Below, one piece after another: positions 1 to 7,518 of a DNA stretch of 64,000 nt; position 1 is the stretch's first letter; each line of letters begins with the position of its first letter. The position numbers and the translations under genes were made by a program. Where the stretch lies: NCBI RefSeq assembly GCF_024198215.1, contig NZ_JAKCFA010000017.1:1-64000 (forward strand), in the 5' to 3' direction. Origin of the DNA: Myxococcus qinghaiensis (GTDB taxonomy: Bacteria; Myxococcota; Myxococcia; Myxococcales; Myxococcaceae). Below the pieces are notes generated by a model. It saw only the letters and a program-made list of their open reading frames with translations. It ran no database searches and was not told where the DNA came from.

Positions 1-202
1 TTCTGGGAGACGCGCGCGGGAGCGGACCTCACTGGCTCCACCGGCAGCCCGCAAGTTTTCGGTCTGCCTCGACTCCTCTCCAACTCACGGCAAGCCCCAC
101 GTCCTCGGCTCAAGCTCTGGCGCAGTGTCGACCTGGCCGACGAGAACGTGAAGTTGCCCCGGTTTCGTGGAGTCCCACCTGCTGTGCGAAAAGGGTCCCA
201 CG

Positions 203-553
203 ATGCCGAAGTCACGCCCCCCATACCCGCCGGAGTTCCGAGAGCGAGTCGTCGAGCTGATGAAGGCCGGCCGGTCCGGCAAGAGTCTCGCAAGAGAGTT
301 CGGCTGCACCGAGCAGAGCATCCGCAACTGGAAGAAGCAGTTAGAGGGGAGCGGCAGTGGCGCCCCCAGCAGCAACGGCGAGAGCAGGCCAGCTCCCAGG
401 GCGAGCAGTGCCGCCTCGGATGAGCGCGCCGAGCTCGAGCGGCTGCGGCGCGAGGTTCGGGTGCTGCGTGAGGAGCGTGACATCCTAAAAAAAGCTGCGG
501 CCTGGTTCGCGCAGGAGTCCGTGGCGACGCCCAAGCGGCGTACCGACTCGTGA
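203..553 (+). CDS. IS3-family transposase OrfA (helix-turn-helix protein)
   Basis: OrfA supplies the DNA-binding half of an IS3 transposase. The ATG at 203 starts MPKSRPPYPPEF, where OrfA homology begins; the frame is open further upstream but crosses the left inverted repeat. Residues 1-50 form the HTH (FRERVVELMKAGRSGKSLAR then EFGCTEQSIRNWKK). Residues about 75-105 are a Leu/Arg/Glu coiled coil (ELERLRREVRVLREER) used for multimerisation. The frame ends in a GTGA overlap with orfB. A run of seven A residues at 487-493 (in-frame CTA AAA AAA) is a classic -1 slippery site, and the -1 frame is open from there into orfB, so an OrfAB fusion is probably made. Confidence 0.9.
   Translation: MPKSRPPYPPEFRERVVELMKAGRSGKSLAREFGCTEQSIRNWKKQLEGSGSGAPSSNGESRPAPRASSAASDERAELERLRREVRVLREERDILKKAAAWFAQESVATPKRRTDS
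487..494 (+). promoter_or_regulatory. Programmed -1 frameshift site (A7G) in IS3 orfA
   Basis: Seven A residues followed by G lie in the frame CTA AAA AAA GCT. A -1 slip places ribosomes in the orfB frame, which has no stop between 490 and 550. This is the standard IS3 mechanism for making OrfAB; no pseudoknot was modelled. Confidence 0.7.
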
Positions 554-1398
554 AGGCGAACCAGGCCGTCCACGACATCACGACGCTCTGCCGTGTCCTG
601 GAGGTGTCCGAGAGCGGCTATCACGCGTGGCGGACGCGCCTGCCCTCGAAGCGCGCGGTCGCAGACGAGGGCCTCAGCGAGCGCATTCGCGCCATCCACG
701 CGATGAGCGACGGCACCTACGGCGTGCCGCGCATCCACGCCGAGCTCGCGGCGGAGGGCGTGCACATCGGCCGCAAGCGTGTCGCCCGTCTCATGCGGGC
801 AGCGCGCATCGAGGGAGTCAGTCGCCGCAGGTGGTGTGTCACCACGACGCGCGACGAGCGCGCACGCCCTGCGCCCGACCTGGTCGACCGCAAATTCGTG
901 GCCCCTGGACCCGACCAGCTCTGGGTTGCTGACATCACGTACATCCCGACGCACGCCGGTTTCCTCTACCTCGCCGTCGTGCTCGACGCATGGAGCCGCA
1001 AAATCGTCGGCTGGGCCATGGCTGGCCACCTCAAGACGCAGCTCGTCGTGCAGGCACTCGACATGGCTGTGGGGCAGCGTCAGCCCCAGAGCGTCGTGCA
1101 CCACAGCGACCAAGGGACGCAGTACACCTCGATTGGCTTCGGGCTGCGGTGCAAGGAAGCCGGCGTGCGCCCCTCCATGGGCAGCGTCGGCGACGCGTAC
1201 GACAACGCGATGTGTGAGAGCTTCTTCGCCACGCTCGAGTGCGAACTGCTCGCACGCCGTCGCTTCACGTCTCACGCCGAGGCGAGGATGGCCGTCTTCC
1301 GCTTCATCGAGGGCTGGTACAATCCGCTCCGGCGGCACTCCGCGCTCGACTACGAATCACCCGCTGGTTACGAAAAGAAGCACCGCGCTGCCGCTTGA
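550..1398 (+). CDS. IS3-family transposase OrfB (DDE integrase domain)
   Basis: OrfB is the catalytic half of the IS3 transposase, cutting and joining element ends in an RNase H-like fold. It is 282 aa with an N-terminal HTH_21-type segment (residues about 40-90, IRAIHAMSDGTYGVPRIHAE) and an rve core. The DDE triad is visible: D128 in LWVADITYI, D187 in VVHHSDQGTQYTS and E223 in NAMCESFFATLE, with 35 residues between D187 and E223, the IS3 signature. The GTG start overlaps the orfA stop by 4 bases, but expression is more likely by -1 frameshift from orfA. The frame looks intact, so the element could be active. Confidence 0.92.
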   Translation: MKANQAVHDITTLCRVLEVSESGYHAWRTRLPSKRAVADEGLSERIRAIHAMSDGTYGVPRIHAELAAEGVHIGRKRVARLMRAARIEGVSRRRWCVTTTRDERARPAPDLVDRKFVAPGPDQLWVADITYIPTHAGFLYLAVVLDAWSRKIVGWAMAGHLKTQLVVQALDMAVGQRQPQSVVHHSDQGTQYTSIGFGLRCKEAGVRPSMGSVGDAYDNAMCESFFATLECELLARRRFTSHAEARMAVFRFIEGWYNPLRRHSALDYESPAGYEKKHRAAA

Positions 1399-1440
1399 GG
1401 GAGAAAGCGCGGAACGCTCCGCAGAACCGGGGCAACTTCA

Positions 1441-1540
1441 ACGAGAACGTAGGAGCGCAGGTCCACTCATGACCGGATTCCCGCGCTTCAACGAGAACGT
1501 AGGAGCGCAGGTCCATCCATGACCGGATTCCCGCGCTTCT
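1441..1540. repeat. Two tandem 50-bp repeats next to the IS3 right end
   Basis: Positions 1441-1490 and 1491-1540 are 50-bp units that differ only at ACTCAT versus ATCCAT and at the last base. Each begins with ACGAGAACG, the same 9 bases that flank the IS3 left end. The first unit and the IS3 right end both finish in CTTCA, so the junction CTTCA-ACGAGAACG appears twice (1436 and 1486). This looks like duplication of the target flank or of an older element end. Confidence 0.9.
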
Positions 1541-1570
1541 TGGAGACCATCAACACGCTCCGCGTCCACC

Positions 1571-2446
1571 GTGTCGCGCGACGTGGCCGCGACGGGTGGC
1601 AGGAGGAAGTACCGAGCGTGGCGTGCCGAGGAAGGCGCTGAGCGCAGGGCGCGTCGTCCCAAGCACCGCAAACTCGCCGAAAGCAGCCCGCTGAGGGACG
1701 AGGTGGAGCAGTGCCTGGCCCGGCGCTGGAGCCCCCAGCAGATTGCCGCCAGACTGCGCTCGGACTTCCCCGAGCAGCCCCACATGCGCGTGTCTCACGA
1801 AACCATTTACCGCTCGCTCTTCGTGCAGGCACGAGGCGCGCTCCGCAAAGAGCTCGCCGCCTGCCTGCGTACAGGCCGGACCCAGCGCCGGCCCAGCAAG
1901 CGCAACGACATGGGCGGCCAGCTGCGCGACATGGTGATGCTCAGCCAGAGGCCACCGGAAGCTGAGGACCGCGCCGTCGCGGGCCACTGGGAGGGCGACC
2001 TCGTCATCGGCAAGGCAGGCAAGTCCGCTGTCGGCACCCTCGTGGAGCGCCACAGCCGCTATGTGATGTTGCTCGAGCTGCCGCACGGCCGGACGGCAGA
2101 GCGCGTCCGCGAGGCGCTGACAGCGCAGATTCAGCGGCTGCCCGAACACCTGCGCCGCTCGCTGACGTGGGACCAGGGCAAGGAGATGGCCGAGCACGCA
2201 CGCTTCACCATCGACACGCAGGTCCAAGTCTACTTCTGCGACCCGCACAGCCCCTGGCAGCGCGGCAGCAACGAAAACACCAACGGTCTCCTTCGCCAAT
2301 ACTTCCCAAAGGGCGTGGACCTGAGCGCCCTCTCTGGCAAGCAACTCGACGCCATCGCGCATGAACTCAACGGGCGCCCGCGTCAAACACTTGCATGGCG
2401 AACGCCTGCCGAAGTATTCGCATCAGCTGTTGCGACGACCGATTGA
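1571..2446 (+). pseudogene. IS30-family transposase, 5'-truncated
   Basis: The protein is a DDE transposase of the IS30 family. The catalytic residues are present: D143 in HWEGDLVIG, D201 in LTWDQGKEMAEH and E235 in PWQRGSNENTNGLL, with 33 residues between the last two, the IS30 spacing. The C-terminus is complete (LAWRTPAEVFAS). The first residues, STVSRDVAATGG, correspond to the end of the N-terminal HTH of IS30 proteins, and the preceding DNA is the 50-bp tandem repeat, so the first HTH helices appear lost. At 291 aa it is shorter than usual (about 320-380 aa). It is probably inactive unless a frameshifted N-terminus exists. Confidence 0.8.
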
Positions 2447-2453
2447 GAGCGCC

Positions 2454-2487
2454 CCCTCAACAACCCTCCCATTCGTCCTATGCGTCG
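2454..2487. repeat. 34-bp direct repeat, copy 1 (IS30 3' flank)
   Basis: This stretch begins CCCTCAACAACCCTCCCATT and is repeated without a mismatch at 4410-4443. It starts 8 bases after the IS30-type stop codon, so it may be the right terminus of that element. Confidence 0.85.
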
Positions 2488-2579
2488 TAACCCCGCGAGA
2501 ACACGGGACCGTAACTTTTGGGCGCGGGCCGGGTTCATGACTCCAGACGCAGACAGCCGGCACGAACCGGAGTGGACAC

Positions 2580-2891
2580 ATGAAGAAGCACATCCTGGCG
2601 GTGGTGATGGGTTTCGGGCTGATGGTGGCGCTGCCGGCGAGCGCGGCGAAGGCGGAGCGCCGGCAGGCGACCCAGCAGGCGCGCATCATCGACGGCGTGA
2701 AGAGTGGGGAGCTCACGGGGCGCGAGGCGGTGCGGCTGGAGCGTCAGCACCACGCCCTCCAGCGGGAGCTGCGTCGGGCGCGACGCGACGACGGTCGCCT
2801 GGACGCGAGGGAGCGGGTGCGAATCAACCGCGAGCAGAACCGGCTCGACCGCCGCATCGCCCGGCAGAAGCACGACGCACAGTCGCGGTAG
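2580..2891 (+). CDS. Small secreted, charged helical protein of unknown function
   Basis: I do not recognise a named family. The 103-aa product has a clear signal peptide (MKKHILAVVMGFGLMVALPA) with likely cleavage after ASAAKA. The mature part is almost entirely Arg/Glu/Asp/Gln-rich helix (RLERQHHALQRELRRARRDD), so a periplasmic coiled-coil-like protein is likely. GGAG lies just upstream of the ATG. It stands alone between IS30 debris and the next secreted-protein gene. Similar short proteins with repeated RxERxRI motifs are common in Myxococcales, but no role can be assigned. Confidence 0.75.
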   Translation: MKKHILAVVMGFGLMVALPASAAKAERRQATQQARIIDGVKSGELTGREAVRLERQHHALQRELRRARRDDGRLDARERVRINREQNRLDRRIARQKHDAQSR

Positions 2892-2942
2892 TCGGGGGGT
2901 GCGCTAGCATTGGCGGCTTCTCGAGAAGAGGGGGGAGCTGTC

Positions 2943-3737
2943 ATGCGTGCGTGGTTCATGGGCCTGTGTCTGCTGGTCGTGCTGGGGAGCTCCCGGGCGG
3001 AGGCGAAGAGTGTCGCGCTCATCTGGAAGGGGGCGAAGACGCAGGCGGACGCGGAGGCGCAGCGCTCGGCGTGGAGTGGTATCGAGGCGGTGCTGGAGAA
3101 GACGAAGCTGGAGCTGCCCCAGGGGTATCCGAAGCTGGTGCGCAGCGACACGCTCGCGGGGCTGAAGCCGGGCTTCTGGGTCTGGCTGGTGGGCGTCTGT
3201 GAGGCCGCAGACGCGGCGAAGGTGCTGGAGCACCTCAAGGCGCTGGCGCCGGATGCGTACTCCCGCGAGGTGGAGGTGGAGGCGGTGGACCGCCAGTGCC
3301 CCAGCACCGAGGGTGAGCCGCTGGTGGCGCGCGACGAGAAGCTGGCGCTGCCGAAGGGGTTGAAGCTGCGCGTCTTCACCCAGGACGAGAGCGGCGCGCC
3401 CGCTCCGGACGAGGAGTTCGGGGACACCTTCACGCAGACCCGCTACTTCTTCCTGCTGATGGGGAAGAAGGGCCAGCTGCTGGGCTCGGCGGACGCGGTG
3501 GGCGAGGAGGACTTCACCGGGGACGTGCGCCAGGGGCCGTCGGGGTATCGCTGCACGCTGGAGGGAGTGACGCGCTCTGGAGCGAGCTCGCTGGTGCTGA
3601 CGCGGAGCTGCAGCGCGGGCGCGGCGGAGTGTGGCTCCGTGGCGAGCGGCGATGACGTCACCACGGTGACGGTGAAGGGCGACACGCTGACCAGCGTCAC
3701 CAAGCGCCGGAACAAGCAGCGGGCGGAGTGCGACTGA
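2943..3737 (+). CDS. Secreted protein of unknown function, about 264 aa
   Basis: The ATG at 2943 was chosen because a strong purine-rich ribosome site (GAGGGGGGAG) sits just before it and the product then begins with a signal peptide (MRAWFMGLCLLVVLGSSRAEA). The mature protein contains paired cysteines (VCEAAD, DRQCPS, YRCTLEG, RSCSAGAAEC, RAECD), suggesting disulphides in the periplasm or outside the cell. The first 100 residues (AKSVALIWKGAKTQADAEAQ) recall Myxococcales SPOR-like secreted proteins, but I cannot name the family. A hairpin follows the stop. Confidence 0.7.
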   Translation: MRAWFMGLCLLVVLGSSRAEAKSVALIWKGAKTQADAEAQRSAWSGIEAVLEKTKLELPQGYPKLVRSDTLAGLKPGFWVWLVGVCEAADAAKVLEHLKALAPDAYSREVEVEAVDRQCPSTEGEPLVARDEKLALPKGLKLRVFTQDESGAPAPDEEFGDTFTQTRYFFLLMGKKGQLLGSADAVGEEDFTGDVRQGPSGYRCTLEGVTRSGASSLVLTRSCSAGAAECGSVASGDDVTTVTVKGDTLTSVTKRRNKQRAECD

Positions 3738-3767
3738 GCCTGCTCGCGGGTGCGCGGTGAAGTACAG

Positions 3768-3812
3768 GGGACGCCGGGTGCTCGGGTGAGCGCCTCGGCG
3801 TCCCGGGTGTTT
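3768..3812. terminator. Hairpin between converging frames
   Basis: GGGACGCCG (3768-3776) pairs with CGGCGTCCC (3796-3804), followed by GGGTGTTT. It lies between the plus-strand secreted-protein gene and the minus-strand DJ-1 fragment, where a terminator would be expected. The T-run is short. Confidence 0.5.
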
Positions 3813-3819
3813 CAGGGGC

Positions 3820-4017
3820 TCAGGTCGCGGGGGCCTTGGCGCGGAGGAGCTTCATGAACTCGCGCATCCAGGCCGGATGGTCGGGCCAGGCGCGGGCGGA
3901 GACCCTGTGTCCGTCGACGACGGCGGCGGAGTCGACGAACTCCGCGCCGGGGCTCACCCAAGAGAAGGCGGAGCCGGAGGAGAAGAGCCCGTCGTTTGCC
4001 GCGACGTTGGAGGAGCC
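3820..4017 (-). pseudogene. DJ-1/PfpI-family C-terminal fragment
   Basis: The minus strand encodes a C-terminal piece resembling DJ-1/PfpI (ThiJ) proteins. It contains [20 protein letters not shown] and then [16 protein letters not shown] before the stop at 3820. The family-typical AxFVDxxVVVDGxxVTSR signature is recognisable. The region carrying the nucleophilic elbow Cys is missing, because the upstream sequence becomes an IS91-type fragment on the opposite strand at about 4020. I read this as a gene cut by a mobile element. The exact junction is uncertain. Confidence 0.55.
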
Positions 4018-4022
4018 GAAGA

Positions 4023-4237
4023 AGGAGTGCACGCCACGATTGGACTGGGCGGGGCTGCTACGCAGGACGTTCGCGCTGGACGTGTGGGCCTGCGTGAGGT
4101 GTGGCGGCAGGCCTCCGGTGCTGGCGTACCTGACAGCCCCCTGTGGGGTGAGCGCCATTCTGGCGCACCTGGGACAGCCCTCTGAGCCTGCGAAGCTGGC
4201 CCCAGCACAGCACCCACCGCGGTTGGCGGGGTTGTGA
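4023..4237 (+). pseudogene. IS91-type transposase C-terminal fragment
   Basis: This piece reads [20 protein letters not shown], then [27 protein letters not shown] and a Pro/Ala tail. This is the typical C-terminus of IS91/Y2-type transposases, with a CxxC zinc-ribbon half (ACVRCGG). All catalytic parts are absent. The open frame extends upstream to 3836, but residues before RLDWAG are antisense to the DJ-1 fragment and unlike a transposase. Confidence 0.65.
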
Positions 4238-4409
4238 AGCTCCAGCAGTCGCCCTGCTCCAGATGCTCACGCCCCTGCTGCCCCCTTGCTGGAGGGGCGT
4301 CTGGCTTGGCGTGTGCCCAAAGCAGGCCGCACCGCCTCTTCCTCGGCTTGGCGCACAGCTCGGCGGCACCCGTCAGCGGCCCTCCTCGACCCCTCTTCAT
4401 CAGCACTCA

Positions 4410-4443
4410 CCCTCAACAACCCTCCCATTCGTCCTATGCGTCG
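4410..4443. repeat. 34-bp direct repeat, copy 2
   Basis: Identical to 2454-2487. Here it directly precedes the GH30 fragment, which suggests a second, now lost, IS end and recombination between element copies. Confidence 0.85.
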
Positions 4444-4820
4444 CGAACGGCAGCTACGCCACCATGCAGATGGAGTCGAATGACCAGACGGTGTTCGCCT
4501 CGCAGCACCTGCGCCCGGCCCTCAACGCGGCGGGTTTCAATGGGGTGAAGCGGCTCGTGTGGGACCACAACTGGCACTACGGCGCGGGCCCCGCGGGCAT
4601 TCCGCATGAGGTCATGGCCTACAATAACGGTCAGGCTCAATCGTCCGTGGCCGGGGTGGCCTACCACTGCTACGAGAGCCCCGAGGGCAGCTACACGGTG
4701 CAGTCCGCCTTCCGCGACGCCTACCCGTCCAAGGAGGTCCACTTCACCGAGTGCACCGGCGGCGCATGGGCGACGAACGCCGCGGCCAACCTGGAGCGCT
4801 CCCTCCTCCGCTCCTGGTAG
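4443..4820 (+). pseudogene. GH30-type glycoside hydrolase fragment
   Basis: About 125 residues resemble the C-terminal half of the catalytic barrel of GH30 enzymes (glucosylceramidase/endo-glucanase type). Recognisable parts are FASQHLRPALNAAGF, LVWDHNWHYG, VAGVAYHCYESPEGSY and KEVHFTECTGG, the last carrying the nucleophile Glu on the family pattern. The N-terminal half, including the acid/base Glu, is missing: the sequence begins at the end of the 34-bp repeat. The frame stops at LLRSW before the usual GH30 C-terminal beta domain. It is a relic broken at both ends, in a frame open from 4263. Confidence 0.65.
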
Positions 4821-4953
4821 AGCATCGACGGAGGGAGGGTCATCGCAACCCCATGCAATTGCACCGCGCGCAACACCTTAAGGCAATTCGCTGCGTTGCG
4901 CCATCAACGCGAATACGCTCCTGGTCCGAACCAGCATTGACTGGGCGCAATAA

Positions 4954-6597
4954 ATGCCATCCACTAAGCCCATACCCATTCCGGAAAAAGTCGGGCACCA
5001 AGTCATGCCAGATCAAACGGCCAACCCAGGTGATGTGGTCCCCCGAGAAAGCGCAAGTTCGGAGGCCTTGCGTAATGCCAAGCGTCCGGACGCACCGGTT
5101 CGGACCAGTAGCTATATCATTTACGTGGACCTACCAGGGAACAAGGACGAGATGCTCCTGGTCCACGGCTACTCGGGCGCCTATGACAAGGTGACCCGTC
5201 GGGTCGCGGACTACCTGCGCTCCCGATCTGGCGCCGTGCCCAAACCCCTCTTCGGTGAGTGGAAGGAGGAGCAGCCGCCCGCCGAGGCCCAGGTGGTCAA
5301 ACCTTCCGAACAGGTCATCGAGGTGCTCAAGCGTCGAGGCTATCTCACGCAGATGACGCATGCAGAGGAGGAAGCCTTCTTTTCCAAGGTGGCCGGCAAG
5401 CTGCACCAGATGTCGGTCAACACGATGCCCAGCTACATCTTCATGCCGACGTACCAGTGCAACCTGCGCTGCCCCTACTGCTTCCAGGACCACATGCGGA
5501 CGAACCCCGCCTTTCGCCATCTGCTGCGCATCATGCAGCCGGAGATGGTGGATCGGATCTTCGCCGCGCTGCCTCGAATCGAGGCCGGTCATGGCATCCA
5601 GCCAGGCTCGCAGCAGGCGCGCAACATCACCTTCTTCGGTGGAGAGCCGCTGCTGTCCGAGAGCCGTCCCCTCATCGAGTATGTGATGCGCAAGGCCCGG
5701 GAGCTGGGAAGGGCCAACTTCTCCGCCATCTCCAATGCCACCGAGCTGGATGCTTACACGGACCTGCTGGGGCCCGAACACATCTCTCATATCCAGATCA
5801 CCCTCGACGGCCCACAGCGCGAGCATGATCAACGGCGCATCTACCCAGATGGCTCGGGCTCCTTTGAGCGCATCGCCCGCAACATTACCCTGGCCCTGGA
5901 GCGGGGCACGAAGATCGGTGTCCGCGTGAACGTGGACAAGAACAACGTCCACCAACTGCCGGAGCTCGCCGAGGAGTTCCACCGGCGGGGCTGGGAAGGG
6001 CATCCAGGCTTCTCCGCGTACGCAGCCCCCATCAACGCCAGCAATGGCAAAACGGACGAGAATTCCATCCTGGGTTCCTGGTTGCTTACCAAGACGCTGG
6101 GAGAGATGCGTGATCAGAACCCGCGCATGAACCGGTTCGGAGGCCCGGACGATGGCCTCAGGGAGAAAGTGCGGCGCATCTTCGAGCGGCACGAGAACCC
6201 TCTCCCCAGCTTCCGGACCGAATTCTGCGGCGCGCACAACCGCATGTACATCTTCGATGCCTTCGGGGACATGTACGCCTGCTGGGAGCGCACGGGCGAC
6301 CCGAAGATCCGCATCGGCAACATCCAGGAGGACGGGAACGTCTTGACGAGCAAGACACAGACGGACCTGTGGCGGACCCGCACCGTCACGTCCAACCCCG
6401 TCTGCCGCCAGTGCCGCTTCGCTTTCTACTGCGGAGGAGGTTGCGCCATCCTCGCCGAGGCACAGAACGGCGAACTCCACTCGAACCACTGTGATGGATT
6501 CTCCAAACGATTTCGCGCGAGTGCCGCCGAGGCCTATGCCGCTCATGCTTCGGGCGCAGAGTCCGTGGGCAACTCAGATCGCGTCTGCGACCTCTGA
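4954..6597 (+). CDS. Radical SAM/SPASM peptide maturase
   Basis: The product is a radical SAM enzyme likely to modify the small Cys-rich peptides encoded just downstream. It is 547 aa. Residues about 50-155 form an N-terminal leader-binding-like region (YIIYVDLPGNKDEMLLVHGY; VIEVLKRRGYLT). The 4Fe-4S motif CNLRCPYC gives C169, C173 and C176; GGEPL is at 229-233; ITLDGPQ is at 282-288. The SPASM domain has Cys at about 425, 443, 484, 487, 493, 497 and 513 (CRQCRFAFYCGGGC), enough for two auxiliary clusters. Known SPASM maturases make thioether, C-C or C-O crosslinks; which one here is unknown. The start is uncertain: a second ATG lies at 5005. Confidence 0.88.
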   Translation: MPSTKPIPIPEKVGHQVMPDQTANPGDVVPRESASSEALRNAKRPDAPVRTSSYIIYVDLPGNKDEMLLVHGYSGAYDKVTRRVADYLRSRSGAVPKPLFGEWKEEQPPAEAQVVKPSEQVIEVLKRRGYLTQMTHAEEEAFFSKVAGKLHQMSVNTMPSYIFMPTYQCNLRCPYCFQDHMRTNPAFRHLLRIMQPEMVDRIFAALPRIEAGHGIQPGSQQARNITFFGGEPLLSESRPLIEYVMRKARELGRANFSAISNATELDAYTDLLGPEHISHIQITLDGPQREHDQRRIYPDGSGSFERIARNITLALERGTKIGVRVNVDKNNVHQLPELAEEFHRRGWEGHPGFSAYAAPINASNGKTDENSILGSWLLTKTLGEMRDQNPRMNRFGGPDDGLREKVRRIFERHENPLPSFRTEFCGAHNRMYIFDAFGDMYACWERTGDPKIRIGNIQEDGNVLTSKTQTDLWRTRTVTSNPVCRQCRFAFYCGGGCAILAEAQNGELHSNHCDGFSKRFRASAAEAYAAHASGAESVGNSDRVCDL

Positions 6598-6654
6598 GAA
6601 GTCCTGTCGCGCGTAAGGAGCAGTACCCCACAACGCAAGGAAAACGACCCCAAC

Positions 6655-6960
6655 ATGAGCGTGAAAGAGAAGCCCGACGTAGCCGTCCTGCAGGCCGAGG
6701 AGATCGAGAGCCTCAACGTCGACAACCTCGACATCGAGGAACTTGAGCGCCGCATCGAGCTAGCGGGAACGCTGCCGTTCGCCGCGGATTGCTATGTGAA
6801 CTCCAGCCTCTTCGGCGGCTCGGCGCAGAGTTCCAGCCTGGTCAGCCAGGATACGACTGGTGATGGCGATGGTGGGTTCGGCTGCGGCACCTATGGCAGC
6901 AGCTGCGGGACCTTCAGCGGCTGCGGTACCTACGGAGGCAGCTGCGGCACGTACTCCTGA
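6655..6960 (+). CDS. RiPP precursor peptide 1 (CGTY-repeat core)
   Basis: This 101-aa protein looks like a ribosomal natural-product precursor. Residues 17-46 form an acidic leader (IESLNVDNLDIEELERRIEL) shared with the next two frames, followed by DCYVN. The C-terminus is Gly/Ser/Cys-rich with four CGT(Y/F) units in about 25 residues (FGCGTYGSSCGTF, SGCGTYGGSCGTYS). The ATG at 6655 is preceded by AAGGA. It lies 57 bp after the radical SAM gene. No family name is known to me. The Cys and Tyr residues are the natural candidates for crosslinking, prenylation or glycosylation. Confidence 0.82.
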   Translation: MSVKEKPDVAVLQAEEIESLNVDNLDIEELERRIELAGTLPFAADCYVNSSLFGGSAQSSSLVSQDTTGDGDGGFGCGTYGSSCGTFSGCGTYGGSCGTYS

Positions 6961-6975
6961 TGCAGGCTCACAACC

Positions 6976-7076
6976 CGCTGTGTGAGCTTCCTGCCTGAAG
7001 GCGGGAAGCCGTCTCTTCCGCCGGGACGGATCCATCCACCGTCTCGGCGGCATCCAGGCTGTCAGGAGACCCCGCT
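6976..7076. repeat. Upstream cassette of precursor 2, duplicated before precursor 3
   Basis: The roughly 100 bp before precursor 2 (CTGTGTGAGCTTCCTGCC to CAGGCTGTCAGGAGACC) match the roughly 100 bp before precursor 3 (about 7421-7518) with scattered differences. Both end in TCAGGAGACC as ribosome site. Leader and upstream region were therefore duplicated together. Confidence 0.75.
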
Positions 7077-7346
7077 ATGAGTACGACGAAGCGCCCTTCC
7101 GCCTCTCAGGCGGACATTCAAAGCCTCAACATCGATGACCTCGATATCGAAGAGCTGGAGCGCCGCCTTGAGATGGCCTCGCTTCTCGCCCTGTTCTCTG
7201 ACTGCTACGTCAACACGGGGACCGCGGAGCAGCAGGGCCTAGTCTACGACTCCGGCGGTGAAGCGGGCACCAACTGCACGACCTACTGCTGCCCCTCCAA
7301 CACCGTACCGGTCAACCCCTGCCATACGTACTCGACCAACTGCTGA
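7077..7346 (+). CDS. RiPP precursor peptide 2 (CTTY/CHTY core)
   Basis: This 89-aa paralogue of precursor 1 has the same leader (IQSLNIDDLDIEELERRLEM, then DCYVN) but a different core: TNCTTYCCPSNTVPVNPC followed by HTYSTNC. Six core Cys are present. The motif Cys-x-Thr-Tyr occurs twice (CTTY, CHTY), echoing the four CGT(Y/F) units of precursor 1. The ATG at 7077 has AGGAG 8-9 bases upstream. A conserved leader with a divergent core is the expected pattern when one enzyme set matures several substrates. Confidence 0.82.
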   Translation: MSTTKRPSASQADIQSLNIDDLDIEELERRLEMASLLALFSDCYVNTGTAEQQGLVYDSGGEAGTNCTTYCCPSNTVPVNPCHTYSTNC

Positions 7347-7518
7347 AACAGGAGCAGCGGAAGACCTGTTCCGGCTCCCACGCTCCCGAGCTACCAGCGT
7401 TGACGCTGGCGCAGCCCGAGCTGTGAGCTTCCCGCCGGAAGACGGGACCGCTCTCTTCCGCCGGAAAGGTACCGTCCACCATCCCGACGGACTTCCGGGC
7501 TGTCAGGAGACCTCTGCC

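Larger units (their letters stand above)
149..1440 (+). mobile_element. IS3-family insertion sequence, apparently complete
   Basis: Two overlapping transposase frames lie between near-perfect terminal inverted repeats. The left end (149-165) reads TGAAGTTGCCCCGGTT and the right end (1424-1440) is its reverse complement. The 9 bases ACGAGAACG occur immediately outside both ends (140-148 and 1441-1449). IS3 elements normally duplicate only 3-4 bp, so part of this match may predate insertion. Length is about 1.29 kb, normal for IS3. Confidence 0.85.

Noticed and set aside
85-1338. 417-aa minus-strand frame over the IS3 element
   Set aside because: Antisense to orfA/orfB with intact DDE motifs on the other strand.
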